A stretch of 43,090 nt of DNA, taken from positions 1 to 43,090 of the forward strand of contig JADZDP010000133.1 of assembly GCA_020850995.1 (NCBI GenBank), in the 5' to 3' direction. Made by a program: the position numbers and the translations under genes. Below the pieces are notes generated by a model. It searched no databases. It saw nothing but the letters and a program-made list of their open reading frames with translations, and was not told where the DNA came from. Origin of the DNA: Deltaproteobacteria bacterium (GTDB lineage Bacteria > Myxococcota > UBA727 > VGSZ01). Of this stretch, positions 7,901 through 15,151 are shown piece after piece (within the stretch, counting starts at the first letter, position 1; the number at the start of each line of letters is the position of its first letter).

Positions 7901-8806
7901 CACATCCTGGAGATCCGCAAGCGCCTGCGCGGCGAGCTGGCGGCCCAGGCCTCGCAGGTGGCCGCGTCGGGGGCGCGCGCCGAGCTGGCGCACGAGATCC
8001 TCGCAGAGGCGCAAGAGCGGCTGGCGCGGGAGCGCACGCGCGCCGATCTGCTCGACGCCCAACTCTCGGAGGCGCAGCAGGTCGCCGCTGAGGCGCGCTC
8101 GTACGCCTCGTTGCTCGCGGCCGAGCTCGAGGACGCGCGCGGCACCTATCGCGCGCGCAAGGTCGAGCACGACGCGGCGCTCGAGGCCGAGCGCCTGCGC
8201 TCGGCGGCCGCGCTCAACGACGGCGAGGGCGCGGTGGAGCGCCTGCGCGTCTCCGAGGCAACGCTCGCCCACACGCGCGGTGAGCTGCGCGCCACGGAAG
8301 TGGAGCTGGCGGCGCGCTTGCGCGGCGCGGGCGAGGCAATTGCCGGCCTCGAAGGCGAGCTCAAGGTCCTCAAGGAGCAGGCCGCCGAGACGCGCAGCGA
8401 CGCCATGCTCAACGTCGCCGAGATTGAGCGCCTGTCGGGCACGCTCGCCTCGGCCGAGCGCGAGCGCGACAGCCTGCTCGCTGACCTGAGCGCGCACCAA
8501 AACCGCGCGGCGTCGGAGACGCAGCGACGCATCGCCGTCGACGAGGAGCTGACGCGCGTGCGCGTGGCGCACAACCAGGCGCTCGCCGAGGTGCAGCGCA
8601 TGAAGACCGACCTCGAGGCTGGCAAGCGCGCACCGGAGGTAGAGGCCGAGGTGGGCTCGCTCAAGCAGCGCGTAGAGGCGCTCGAGAAAGACAACGCGCT
8701 CAAGGAGGCCGAGATCGCCGACAAGCTGCAGCGCATCAAGCAGCTCTCCGAGCGCCTCGAGCAGCTCACCGATCGTCTCGGCCGCGTCGAGACCTACCGC
8801 TCTTGA
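4928..8806 (+). CDS. Giant coiled-coil protein with degenerate methyltransferase-like N-terminal domain
   Basis: 1292 residues. Residues about 30-250 resemble a Rossmann SAM-methyltransferase fold (RRVLEVGARSDSVAAFLIEL, then an acidic strand end, and FDLVIDF later). The glycine-rich motif I is degraded: E40-V-G-A-R-S-D replaces ExGxGxG. A proline-rich hinge (about 265-295) leads into roughly 1000 residues of nearly unbroken Glu/Arg/Ala heptad coiled coil, with no signal peptide or membrane segment. The layout, a small non-catalytic head plus long coiled coil, resembles in principle AglZ/FrzS-type polarity proteins of myxobacteria, which carry pseudo-receiver heads; that is an analogy, not homology. 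Start TTG4928; in-frame GTG4946 is equally possible. Convergent with the slt gene, 7 bases apart. Function unknown; scaffold role inferred. Confidence 0.85.
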   Translation: MLSTTVVGRTDLFREGARLPEELARLLFLEPVISGRRVLEVGARSDSVAAFLIELGASRVVCAHDDKELVEALRGANRLDRVDFRVIRPGVLPGDDGAFDLVIDFSLPAALAAGQTFRLTDIARLLSDDGFAVTALCAAQVHGLQAILGGPLAETPVGGERSAAGLGVGPVGYRGLVEALKLQFDVVQVYFQSLLLGYLFGSFDVEPSGDGVSPNTSLMGGSAEPAGHYLFSFGTAVPVIEDVALVQVPFHELLARARPAGEATARAPATLPPMPAEREPTSPPPDPAPAPAVDDEEREALRAQAAAQEAALYEIAARMERLRGDIGALVETLDQRTRERDEAQAFVEGLEAAVAARDATLTELHEERRRLVAAVSELERSVRAGSDALTMAEGTAGELARLRDERAQLVEHIARVEGELVTWQNRGRILEEAHEVSRMRIAELEDAFLSFEGQRGEISRALAHARAQLEDQAERTAAERSMLDAAVATHQAQVLALERTLDETRAVLERERVALGEAQTQIERERAVLEEQRALRERIESELTERVRVLEAELADALGAVAVREQALVDRDRDLEDLARSRDRAVEELAQAREHVDTEYRARITGLEERHEELEADARRLADGVKTLVQEREEHRREAATQRERAEQAQAHAEALDERARAAQGAHADAEQRAAELQGALDERERRQRAAHAALEESQKQLAAARDGMHEVAGQRDTLKQVVAAREREILSLKDELGAASAEVARAREQADVQHKALADARQRLQAIEVERAQYRRREEELGSKNLTALGDMERARADVERVADELAAARAERRQALDDAAGAAAAHAALLDEERAAHRSTRERVTTLELTLEEIEEQREDAAAQVARAEEELRVARLEHGDDRSEVERLSARAELLQAALDEAGATLSRQATQLAIVKVSLEEGRGDYDRKHAEAAMLRAALGEARSLLDVERARGDLFHEELGEAHEALVQERARGDLRAAELEEAQQHILEIRKRLRGELAAQASQVAASGARAELAHEILAEAQERLARERTRADLLDAQLSEAQQVAAEARSYASLLAAELEDARGTYRARKVEHDAALEAERLRSAAALNDGEGAVERLRVSEATLAHTRGELRATEVELAARLRGAGEAIAGLEGELKVLKEQAAETRSDAMLNVAEIERLSGTLASAERERDSLLADLSAHQNRAASETQRRIAVDEELTRVRVAHNQALAEVQRMKTDLEAGKRAPEVEAEVGSLKQRVEALEKDNALKEAEIADKLQRIKQLSERLEQLTDRLGRVETYRS

Positions 8807-8813
8807 CGGCGGA

Positions 8814-10886
8814 TCACTCGTCCATCGGGAAGTGGGTCAGGCTCGTGGGCGGCGCCGGCAGCGTGTCGGGGAGATCGAGCGTCAAAGCGCCGCCGCGCAG
8901 CCCGCGATAGACCGCCTCCACCGCCAACACACGCTTGACGTAGTCGCGCGTCTCTCGAAACGGGATGCGCTCGATGAACAGCTCCAGCTCAAGGGCGCGG
9001 AACTGCTCGAGCCAGCGCGCCACGTTTGGTGCGCCGCCGTTGTAGGCGGCGGCGGCGAGGAGCAAGGACCCGAGCTCCCGGCGCTCGGCGCCGAGCAGCG
9101 CAGCGCCGAGCTCGATGGCGACCTCGGGCTCGAAGATGCGCTCGGCGTCGCTCTCGGGGCGCCCCGCGAGCCGCGCCGCGCCGCGCGCGGCGGAGGGCAA
9201 GAGCTGGATGACCCCGCGCGCGCCGGCCACCGACACCGCGCGCGCGTCGAAGCCGCTCTCGGTGCGCATGATGGCGTAGAGGAACGACGCGGGGATGGCG
9301 GCGCGCTCGGCCGCGGCGTCGACGACGGAGGGCCATGGCGCTGCGTACGACACGCGCCAGCCGGGGGTCTTTTTGAGCGCGCCGTTCGTGGTGCGCGGCA
9401 GCGGCACGAAGCTCGCGCCGCGCCGGTAGCCGTAGAGCGAATCGTCGATGGTCTGGCACAGGCCCACGGCCGCCAGGTCGGTGCCCGTGGCGCGCGCGAG
9501 CGTGCGCGCGTCGTCGTCGTACCCGAAGGCGAACAAGAGGCGTGCGGCCGCGGCCGCGTCGGTCCGTGGCGCCAGGCGCGCCACGGCATTGGCGGCGATC
9601 GCAGCGCCCTTCGTGGCTGGGAGTCCGAGCCGACGACGCGCCATCATGCCGTAGAACTCGATGGGCTCGTTGGTGGCCAGCGCCGTGAGCTCTGCGGTCC
9701 CCGCTGCGACATCACCGCTGTCGATGCGCGCGCGCGCGAGCCAGTAGCGATGCTTGAGCACCTCCTTGTCGCCGGGGAAGCGCGTCACCAACTCCGCGAG
9801 CGCCGGTAGCGCCTCGGCCGGGCGCGCCTGCAACAGCGAGGTGAACGCGAGGTACCAGCGCGCCATGGGCTCGAAGCTCGACCCCAGGAGCGGCGAGCCG
9901 TCGGCCAACGCCACCGACGCGTAGAAGCGCCGCGCGTCGTCGAGGTCACCGGCCTCGTAGCGCGCGAAGCCGTCGTAGAAGAGCGCCTCCGCCTTGAGGG
10001 CAGCGTCGCTGCTCTGCTGTGCCAGCGCGCTCCAGGCGGCCTGCGACTCGCGATAGCGCCCGGCCTTCGACAGCGACCAGGCGCGCACCTTGCGCACGGC
10101 GTCGCTCGGGGCCGGCGCCGCCACCAGCGCAGCCGAGCGCGCCAGCGCGTCGTCGATGCGATCGGCGCGCACCAGCGCGGTCACCAGCTGCACCTGCTGT
10201 TCGTCGCGCTCGGCGGGCGCCACGTCGGCGGGCGGCGCGTGCGCCGAGAGCTCGAGCACGGCGCGCGCGGGGCGCGCGACGCGGATGAGCGCGCGACCGC
10301 GCTCGGCGATGCCCTTGGTGCTTAGCCTGGTGCTCCACGTGTCCTCGCGGGCGCGCGCCTCGGGCGAGCGCGGGTGCTCGAGCAGCAAGCGCTCGCAGGA
10401 CGAGGAGCGCCCGCGGTCGCAGCCGAGCGCGAGCGACGCCGGATCGGCGAGCTTCGCCAGCGCTTGGTCGACGGCGCCGGCGTCGCGCTCCGCGAGCGCG
10501 ACCGCCAGCGCTACCTGCGCGCGACGCTCCTCGCTCACGCCCTCGCTCAGCTCGATGGCGCGCGCCTCGTCGACGCGCCCGGCGCGTGCCAACAAGAGCG
10601 CGCGATGGCCGTCGAGCACGGGGGCGAGCGCCGGCAGGTCGACGGTCACCTCGTGCAGCCAGCGCGCCGCGTGCTCGTGCTCGGCGAGCGCGCGGGCGGC
10701 TTCGGCGGCCACGGCCGCGGCGCAGGCCCGGGCGCGCCCCTTGGTGGCGTGGGCCTGCTTGGCCCAGCTGGTGAGCAGCGCGCGGCGCTGCGGCTCGTCG
10801 GCGGCGCGCACCTCGAGGATGGCGGGGCGCACGGCGCAGTGATCGGCGGTGGAGGCCAGCGAGGCCAAGAGGACGGCGATGATCAC
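8814..10886 (-). CDS. Soluble lytic murein transglycosylase, Slt70-like
   Basis: Predicted periplasmic enzyme of 690 residues that cleaves the MurNAc-GlcNAc bond, forming 1,6-anhydromuropeptides. The first about 500 residues are alpha-helical repeats (TPR/U-shaped ring type, as in Slt70). The C-terminal SLT domain carries the catalytic Glu543 in MRTESGFD, then GVIQLLPSAA and AAYNGGAPNV, the usual family signatures, and a C-terminal FRETRDYVKRVL. The start GTG10886 yields a short hydrophobic MIIAVLLASLAST leader, a weak but plausible signal peptide. Downstream it nearly abuts the stop of the coiled-coil gene. The paired regulator gene ends 48 bases from its start on the same strand, so it could be read from that unit. 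Confidence 0.9.
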   Translation of the reverse strand: MIIAVLLASLASTADHCAVRPAILEVRAADEPQRRALLTSWAKQAHATKGRARACAAAVAAEAARALAEHEHAARWLHEVTVDLPALAPVLDGHRALLLARAGRVDEARAIELSEGVSEERRAQVALAVALAERDAGAVDQALAKLADPASLALGCDRGRSSSCERLLLEHPRSPEARAREDTWSTRLSTKGIAERGRALIRVARPARAVLELSAHAPPADVAPAERDEQQVQLVTALVRADRIDDALARSAALVAAPAPSDAVRKVRAWSLSKAGRYRESQAAWSALAQQSSDAALKAEALFYDGFARYEAGDLDDARRFYASVALADGSPLLGSSFEPMARWYLAFTSLLQARPAEALPALAELVTRFPGDKEVLKHRYWLARARIDSGDVAAGTAELTALATNEPIEFYGMMARRRLGLPATKGAAIAANAVARLAPRTDAAAAARLLFAFGYDDDARTLARATGTDLAAVGLCQTIDDSLYGYRRGASFVPLPRTTNGALKKTPGWRVSYAAPWPSVVDAAAERAAIPASFLYAIMRTESGFDARAVSVAGARGVIQLLPSAARGAARLAGRPESDAERIFEPEVAIELGAALLGAERRELGSLLLAAAAYNGGAPNVARWLEQFRALELELFIERIPFRETRDYVKRVLAVEAVYRGLRGGALTLDLPDTLPAPPTSLTHFPMDE

Positions 10887-10934
10887 GTTCGCGTTCGGCG
10901 GGACGGCGGCCGCCGTCCTCGCGTGAACGAGCCG

Positions 10935-11657
10935 CTACAGGTCGATGATTCCCTGGCGGATACCCTCGGTCACCGCCTCGACGCGGTTGGTGACGTCGAG
11001 CTTCTGGTAGATGTGCTCGAGGTGCGTGCGGATGGTGGCCTTGGAGAGCCCGAGCACGCGCGCGGCCTCGTTGTTCGACAAGCCCTTGGCGATGATCTGG
11101 AGGCACTCGAGCTCACGCTCGGTGAGCGCGCGGCGCCCCGAGGGCGGCGGCGGCGCGCCGCTCTCGCGCTCCTTGGCGGCCTCCTCCTCGCTCTTGAGCA
11201 CGCCGGGCGCGGGCTTGCCCTGCTCCGGCAGGCGGAAGTGGCGCAACAGCGAGCGCGCCAGCGAGGGCTGGATGACGCTGCCGCCCTGCTTCACTTCCTT
11301 GATGCCCTCGACGATCTTCTCGGCCTCGGCGCCCTTCAGGAGGTAGCCGGCGGCGCCGGCCTTGATGGCCTCGACGACCTTGTCCTCCTCGTCAAAGATG
11401 GTGAAGATCAAGATCTCAATCGACGGCCACTTGCCCTTGATGGCGCGCGTGACGTCGATGCCGCTGATGCCGGGCAAGCCGAGGTCGCACAAGATGACGT
11501 CGGGGGGCGGCGAGACCTTGGCGATCTCGTCGAGCGCCTCCTCACCCGAGAGCGCGGTGCCGACGATCTGAATCTCCTGAAAGCTCTCCAAGAGCTTGAG
11601 CTGGTTCTTCAGGATCTTCGGCTGGTCCTCGACGACGAACAGGCGAATGGTTTCCAT
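10935..11657 (-). CDS. NarL/LuxR-type response regulator
   Basis: 240-residue DNA-binding regulator. The receiver domain (1-120) has the acidic pair ED at 10-11, phospho-acceptor Asp58 in VILCDLGLPG, and GAAGYLLKGA. A linker rich in Glu/Pro follows, then a LuxR-type helix-turn-helix (RALTERELECLQIIAKGLSN onward, with LGLSKATIRTHLEHIYQKLD). An upstream in-frame ATG at 11738 would add 27 residues without domain content; I chose ATG11657 because the receiver strand begins there. It is encoded 171 bases after the histidine kinase gene on the same strand and is its obvious partner. Unlike typical NarL operons the two are separated by hairpins, so expression ratios may differ. Confidence 0.92.
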   Translation of the reverse strand: METIRLFVVEDQPKILKNQLKLLESFQEIQIVGTALSGEEALDEIAKVSPPPDVILCDLGLPGISGIDVTRAIKGKWPSIEILIFTIFDEEDKVVEAIKAGAAGYLLKGAEAEKIVEGIKEVKQGGSVIQPSLARSLLRHFRLPEQGKPAPGVLKSEEEAAKERESGAPPPPSGRRALTERELECLQIIAKGLSNNEAARVLGLSKATIRTHLEHIYQKLDVTNRVEAVTEGIRQGIIDL

Positions 11658-11776
11658 GAGGACGATCTCTTCGGCTGGTGGCTCCCCGGTGAGCGGAGCG
11701 TGGGCGAGGGACGCGGAGTTCTTATCGAGGGCAAACATGGCCGAGAAACGTAGGTGACTTCAAGCACACGGCCCAT

Positions 11777-11833
11777 CGGTCGGCAGTCCTTCCCCCGACC
11801 GGCGGAGATCTGGCGATAACGCGGTGCGTTATC
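11777..11833 (-). terminator. Two hairpins between histidine kinase and regulator genes
   Basis: GATAACGC-GGT-GCGTTATC (11815-11833) is a perfect 8-bp stem overlapping the kinase stop codon. A second stem, CGGTCGG (11777-11783) with CCGACCG (11795-11801), follows on the transcribed strand. They could terminate or attenuate read-through from kinase into regulator. No T-run is seen. Confidence 0.45.
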
Positions 11834-13064
11834 CGGTGCTCGCGACGTCGAGGCGCCGGGGCAGCGGTTGCGGCTTCACGGTGAGGCACACGCGCGTGCC
11901 CTGGCCCGGCGCGCTCTCGATGCTGACCTCGCCGCCGGCCTTCTTGGCGCGCTCGCGCATGTTGATGAGCCCGTAGTGGTTCTTCGGCGTCTTGTTCGGA
12001 TCGAAGCCGGCCCCGTCGTCGGCGATGCGCAGCACGATGGCGTCGGGAGCAAAGCTCACGTTGACGTCGACGCGGGTGGCCTTGGCGTGCTTGGCGATGT
12101 TGGTCAGGCACTCTTGCAGGATGCGGAAGATGCCGAGCTCCTGCGCCTCGGGCAGCTTCTGCGCGTCGCCTGCCACCACGAGCTCGACGGGCACCTTGTG
12201 GCGCGACGTGAAGGTGGTGCAGGCGTTCTCGAGCTGCGGCACCAGCTCGAAGTCGTCGCGCCACATGCTGACGGCGCGGCGCACCTCGTCGATGGCCTCT
12301 TCCGCACCGGTCTTCAGCTCCTTGACCTCGGTCTGCAGGTCGGCGTCCTTCTTGGTCAGCGTCAACAGGTACTCGGCCTGGATGATCACGCCCGACAGCG
12401 ACGCGCCCAGGCCGTCGTGGATGTCGCGGGCGATGCGGTTGCGCTCCTCCACGATGGCCATGTCCTTCAAGCTGTGCTCGAGCGCGACGATCTCGCGCGT
12501 CTGCTGCTCCTCGCGGCTCGTGAGGTAGACGATGACGTAGACGGCGACGCCGTTGAGCGCGCCCAGCCACGCCAGGCGCATGATCTCCACGGCGATGGAT
12601 GGGCTCCCCGGCATGAGCTGGCTGGCCAGCACCACCGCCGGGAGCATCAAGAGCGGCGGCGCGATGGCGATGGGGTTTGGGAACAAGAGCGCGAAGAAGA
12701 TGGTGAACAAGAGCTGCACGGCCATGGCCGGGCTCTCGAGGCCACCAGAGCGCACGATGAGCGCGAGCAGCACCGCGAGATCGAGGATGAGCGTGACGAA
12801 CATGACGCGCCGGCCGTGGGCCGCGTGCGCCGCCAAGATCTGGCAGACGACGGCCCACACCAGCCCGACGCCGAGACAGAGCCACGGCACCGGGCCCGCC
12901 AGCGCGAAGGCGCGTTTCCATGTCGGGATGACGAGCGCGCCCAGGCCGAGCAAGAGGAGCGCGACGCGCGCGTAGAAGACGGCGGTGGCGCGCGTGAGGT
13001 AACGCTCGCGCAGCCGCAGCACTTCGCGCGCACCGATGACGACGACGCCAGCCTTGGGCGCCAC
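11829..13064 (-). CDS. Membrane sensor histidine kinase (HisKA_3 / NarX-DegS type)
   Basis: 411 residues. The N-terminal about 185 residues contain about six hydrophobic segments (for example near 30-46, 57-78, 88-105, 113-128, 133-150 and 165-182), so sensing is probably within the membrane. The HisKA_3 dimerisation helix has the phospho-acceptor His216 in ERNRIARDIHDGLG. The ATPase domain shows LRIADDGAGFDP and GLINMRERAKKAGG, typical of this kinase class, which pairs with LuxR-type regulators. GTG13064 lies 4 bases after the stop of the FHA gene, so the two are translationally linked. This placement suggests that the FHA protein takes part in the same pathway. Confidence 0.92.
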   Translation of the reverse strand: MAPKAGVVVIGAREVLRLRERYLTRATAVFYARVALLLLGLGALVIPTWKRAFALAGPVPWLCLGVGLVWAVVCQILAAHAAHGRRVMFVTLILDLAVLLALIVRSGGLESPAMAVQLLFTIFFALLFPNPIAIAPPLLMLPAVVLASQLMPGSPSIAVEIMRLAWLGALNGVAVYVIVYLTSREEQQTREIVALEHSLKDMAIVEERNRIARDIHDGLGASLSGVIIQAEYLLTLTKKDADLQTEVKELKTGAEEAIDEVRRAVSMWRDDFELVPQLENACTTFTSRHKVPVELVVAGDAQKLPEAQELGIFRILQECLTNIAKHAKATRVDVNVSFAPDAIVLRIADDGAGFDPNKTPKNHYGLINMRERAKKAGGEVSIESAPGQGTRVCLTVKPQPLPRRLDVASTG

Positions 13065-13068
13065 GGTG

Positions 13069-14253
13069 TCAGCCCGGCAAGTGGAAGACCACCGACATGA
13101 TGCCGAGCTCCACGGAGTCGCCGCTCTGCAGGGCCTTGCACAGCACCGGCTTGCCCTTGGCGATCAACAGGCGCCGATCGCCCGTGGTGGTCGCGACGAT
13201 GCCGGTGGCCGTCTTGACGAGCAGCAGGTAGCCCTGGTTGGAGATGCTCTTGCCCTTGGTGGTGTCCTCGGTAGAGCCGTCCTCGCCGATGCAGGTGACC
13301 TCTTCCTTGAGCTGCACGTCTTTGTCACCGCCGAAATCGGGGTGCGAGATGGTCACCCAGGGCGCCTGCTGCGCTTCCTCGGCCGGCTTGCTGGGCTTGC
13401 GCGCCACCGCCGACGGCTTGGCCGTGGCGTGCTTGTTGGTGGGCGGCCGCGGCGCCGAGGCCGAGCCTTCGGCCAGACCGTGGGTGCCGCTCTCTTCCTC
13501 GTCGTCTTCGTCTTGGTGCTTGCCGAGCGAGATGTTGCCTGCCTGCGAGGGCATCTGCTCGAAGCCGTCACCGCCGACGTAGGCGGCCTTGGCCAGCTCG
13601 GAGCGGTCGATCATCATGGTCTTCGAGACCTTCTGCTCGCCGTCCTGCGCCGCTTGCGCCTCGAGGTATCCCACCTCGAGGGAGAACTCGCTCATCTGCA
13701 CCTTGTCGCCGATCTTGAAGGGCGTGGGGCCGTTGATGCGCTTGTTGTTGATGCGCGTGCCGTTCTGGCTGCCCAGGTCCTCGGCGATGAACACGCTGCC
13801 GTCGATGGCGATGCGCAGGTGCCGCCGCGAGATGCTCTTGTGGCCGATGGCGATGTCGCACGAGGGCGCTCTGCCGATGATGATCTCCTCGCCCACCATG
13901 GCAAAGCGATGGCGCCCCTCGGGTCCGCTCAAGGTCAGCACCGGCGTGTCGACGCGCGCCGCCTCCACGCCCTCGATGTACACGTGGTAGCGGCCCACCT
14001 CCACGACGTCGCCGCCGTTCAAGGCCAGCGGCTCGTTGATGCGATTGCCGTTGACGTAGGTGCCGTTTTGGCTGTTGAGGTCGCGCACCCAGATGGCGGC
14101 GCCACGCTTCTCGATCTGCGCGTGCCGCCGCGACAGCGCGCGGTTGTCGAGGTGGAGATCGCACTGCGGATCGCGACCAATGGTCATCGAAGCCCCTTTG
14201 AGGGGGATCCGCAGGATTTCCTTGCCGCTGAGCTGAACGACTACCTCTGCCAC
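13069..14253 (-). CDS. FHA-domain protein with two clear FHA domains and a third, degenerate one
   Basis: 394-residue cytoplasmic protein that should bind phosphothreonine peptides. FHA1 (about 5-95) has TIGRDPQCDLHL, ALSRRHAQI and NSQNGTYVNG. FHA2 (about 105-205) has IIIGRAPSCDIAI, SISRRHLRI and GSQNGTRINN, so both keep the Arg, Ser-Arg-Arg-His and Asn-Gly residues of functional FHA folds. A low-complexity Asp/Glu and Pro/Ala linker leads to a C-terminal domain (about 300-394) with FHA-like spacing but no SRRH motif. The first in-frame start is GTG14307, but GTG14253 has GGAGG nine bases upstream (14263-14267) and starts exactly at the first FHA strand; I chose it. First gene of the FHA-kinase-regulator unit. 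Confidence 0.9.
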   Translation of the reverse strand: MAEVVVQLSGKEILRIPLKGASMTIGRDPQCDLHLDNRALSRRHAQIEKRGAAIWVRDLNSQNGTYVNGNRINEPLALNGGDVVEVGRYHVYIEGVEAARVDTPVLTLSGPEGRHRFAMVGEEIIIGRAPSCDIAIGHKSISRRHLRIAIDGSVFIAEDLGSQNGTRINNKRINGPTPFKIGDKVQMSEFSLEVGYLEAQAAQDGEQKVSKTMMIDRSELAKAAYVGGDGFEQMPSQAGNISLGKHQDEDDEEESGTHGLAEGSASAPRPPTNKHATAKPSAVARKPSKPAEEAQQAPWVTISHPDFGGDKDVQLKEEVTCIGEDGSTEDTTKGKSISNQGYLLLVKTATGIVATTTGDRRLLIAKGKPVLCKALQSGDSVELGIMSVVFHLPG

Positions 14254-14314
14254 GTCGGCAAACCTCCGGAAGACGCCGGTTGCGCAAAGCCCCCGAGCGA
14301 CTACCACAGACAGC

Positions 14315-15124
14315 GTGTCTCCCTCTTCTATCGCACCTGCCGCCCGGAATGCGCGTCAACTGGTGCTGCCCGAGGTGGGACCTATGGGGCAGGCCCGTCT
14401 GGCGGCGGCGCGGGTGCTGGTGGTCGGCTGCGGGGGCCTCGGCGCGCCGGTGATCTCCGGGCTGGCGGCGGCCGGCGTCGGCCACCTCACCTTGGTGGAC
14501 GACGACACCGTGGAGCCGTCAAACCTCAACCGCCAGGTGCTGTTTACCGAGGCCGACGTGGGCCGGCCCAAGGCCGAGGTAGCCGCCGAGCGCGCGCGCG
14601 GCCTCTCCGGCGCCCTCGACGTGCGCGCGCGCGCCGAGCGGCTGGCCGCGGGTGGCGCCCGCGCCGCGGTGCGCGGCTTCTCGCTCGTGGTCGACTGCAC
14701 CGACGGCTTGCCGAGCAAGTTCCTCCTCAACGACGCCTGTGTGCGCGAGGATGTGCCCTTGGTCCATGGCGCCGCCACGGCCTGGAGCGGCCAGGTGCTG
14801 GTGGTGCCGGGCCGCAAGGGGCCCTGCCTGCGCTGCCTGTTCGAAGGACCCTTGCCCGCCGGCGCGCTCCCGACCTGTCGCACCGCGGGCATCCTCGGCG
14901 CCGTGACCGGTGTCATCGGCTCCTTCCAGACGGCCGAGGCCGTCAAGGTGCTCGTGGGCAACGCGCACGCGCTCTACGGTCGCTTGCTGGCGGTGGACGT
15001 GCTCGCGCCGTCGGTGCGGGCGGTGGCCTTCCCCCGGCGCGCCGATTGCCCGGCCTGCGGTGAGGCCCCCACCGTCGACGGCACCAACCCCGCCGATTAC
15101 GACGTCGCCGTGTGCGACGATTGA
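14315..15124 (+). CDS. ThiF/MoeB-family E1-like adenylyltransferase
   Basis: Likely activates the C-terminal glycine of a small ubiquitin-like sulfur carrier (MoaD or ThiS) by adenylation, for molybdopterin, thiamine or related sulfur transfer. The 269 residues include the nucleotide loop VVGCGGLGAPVISGLAAAGV, the DDDTVEPSNLNRQVLF motif, DCTDGLPSKFLLND, a CLRC/CPAC zinc site and the conserved cysteine of PTCRTAGILG. No rhodanese domain is present, so it is the short MoeB/ThiF type. No carrier or cofactor gene lies nearby, so the pathway cannot be fixed. Start GTG14315, divergent from the FHA gene over 61 bases; convergent with the kinase-fold gene. Confidence 0.9.
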   Translation: MSPSSIAPAARNARQLVLPEVGPMGQARLAAARVLVVGCGGLGAPVISGLAAAGVGHLTLVDDDTVEPSNLNRQVLFTEADVGRPKAEVAAERARGLSGALDVRARAERLAAGGARAAVRGFSLVVDCTDGLPSKFLLNDACVREDVPLVHGAATAWSGQVLVVPGRKGPCLRCLFEGPLPAGALPTCRTAGILGAVTGVIGSFQTAEAVKVLVGNAHALYGRLLAVDVLAPSVRAVAFPRRADCPACGEAPTVDGTNPADYDVAVCDD

Positions 15125-15146
15125 CGCGGCACTCGACGCGGCACTC
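15123..15146. repeat. Perfect 12-bp direct repeat between convergent genes
   Basis: GACGCGGCACTC occurs twice head to tail starting within the stop codon of the E1-like gene. It probably reflects a small tandem duplication in the 27-base convergent gap. Confidence 0.6.
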
Positions 15147-15151
15147 GTCGC

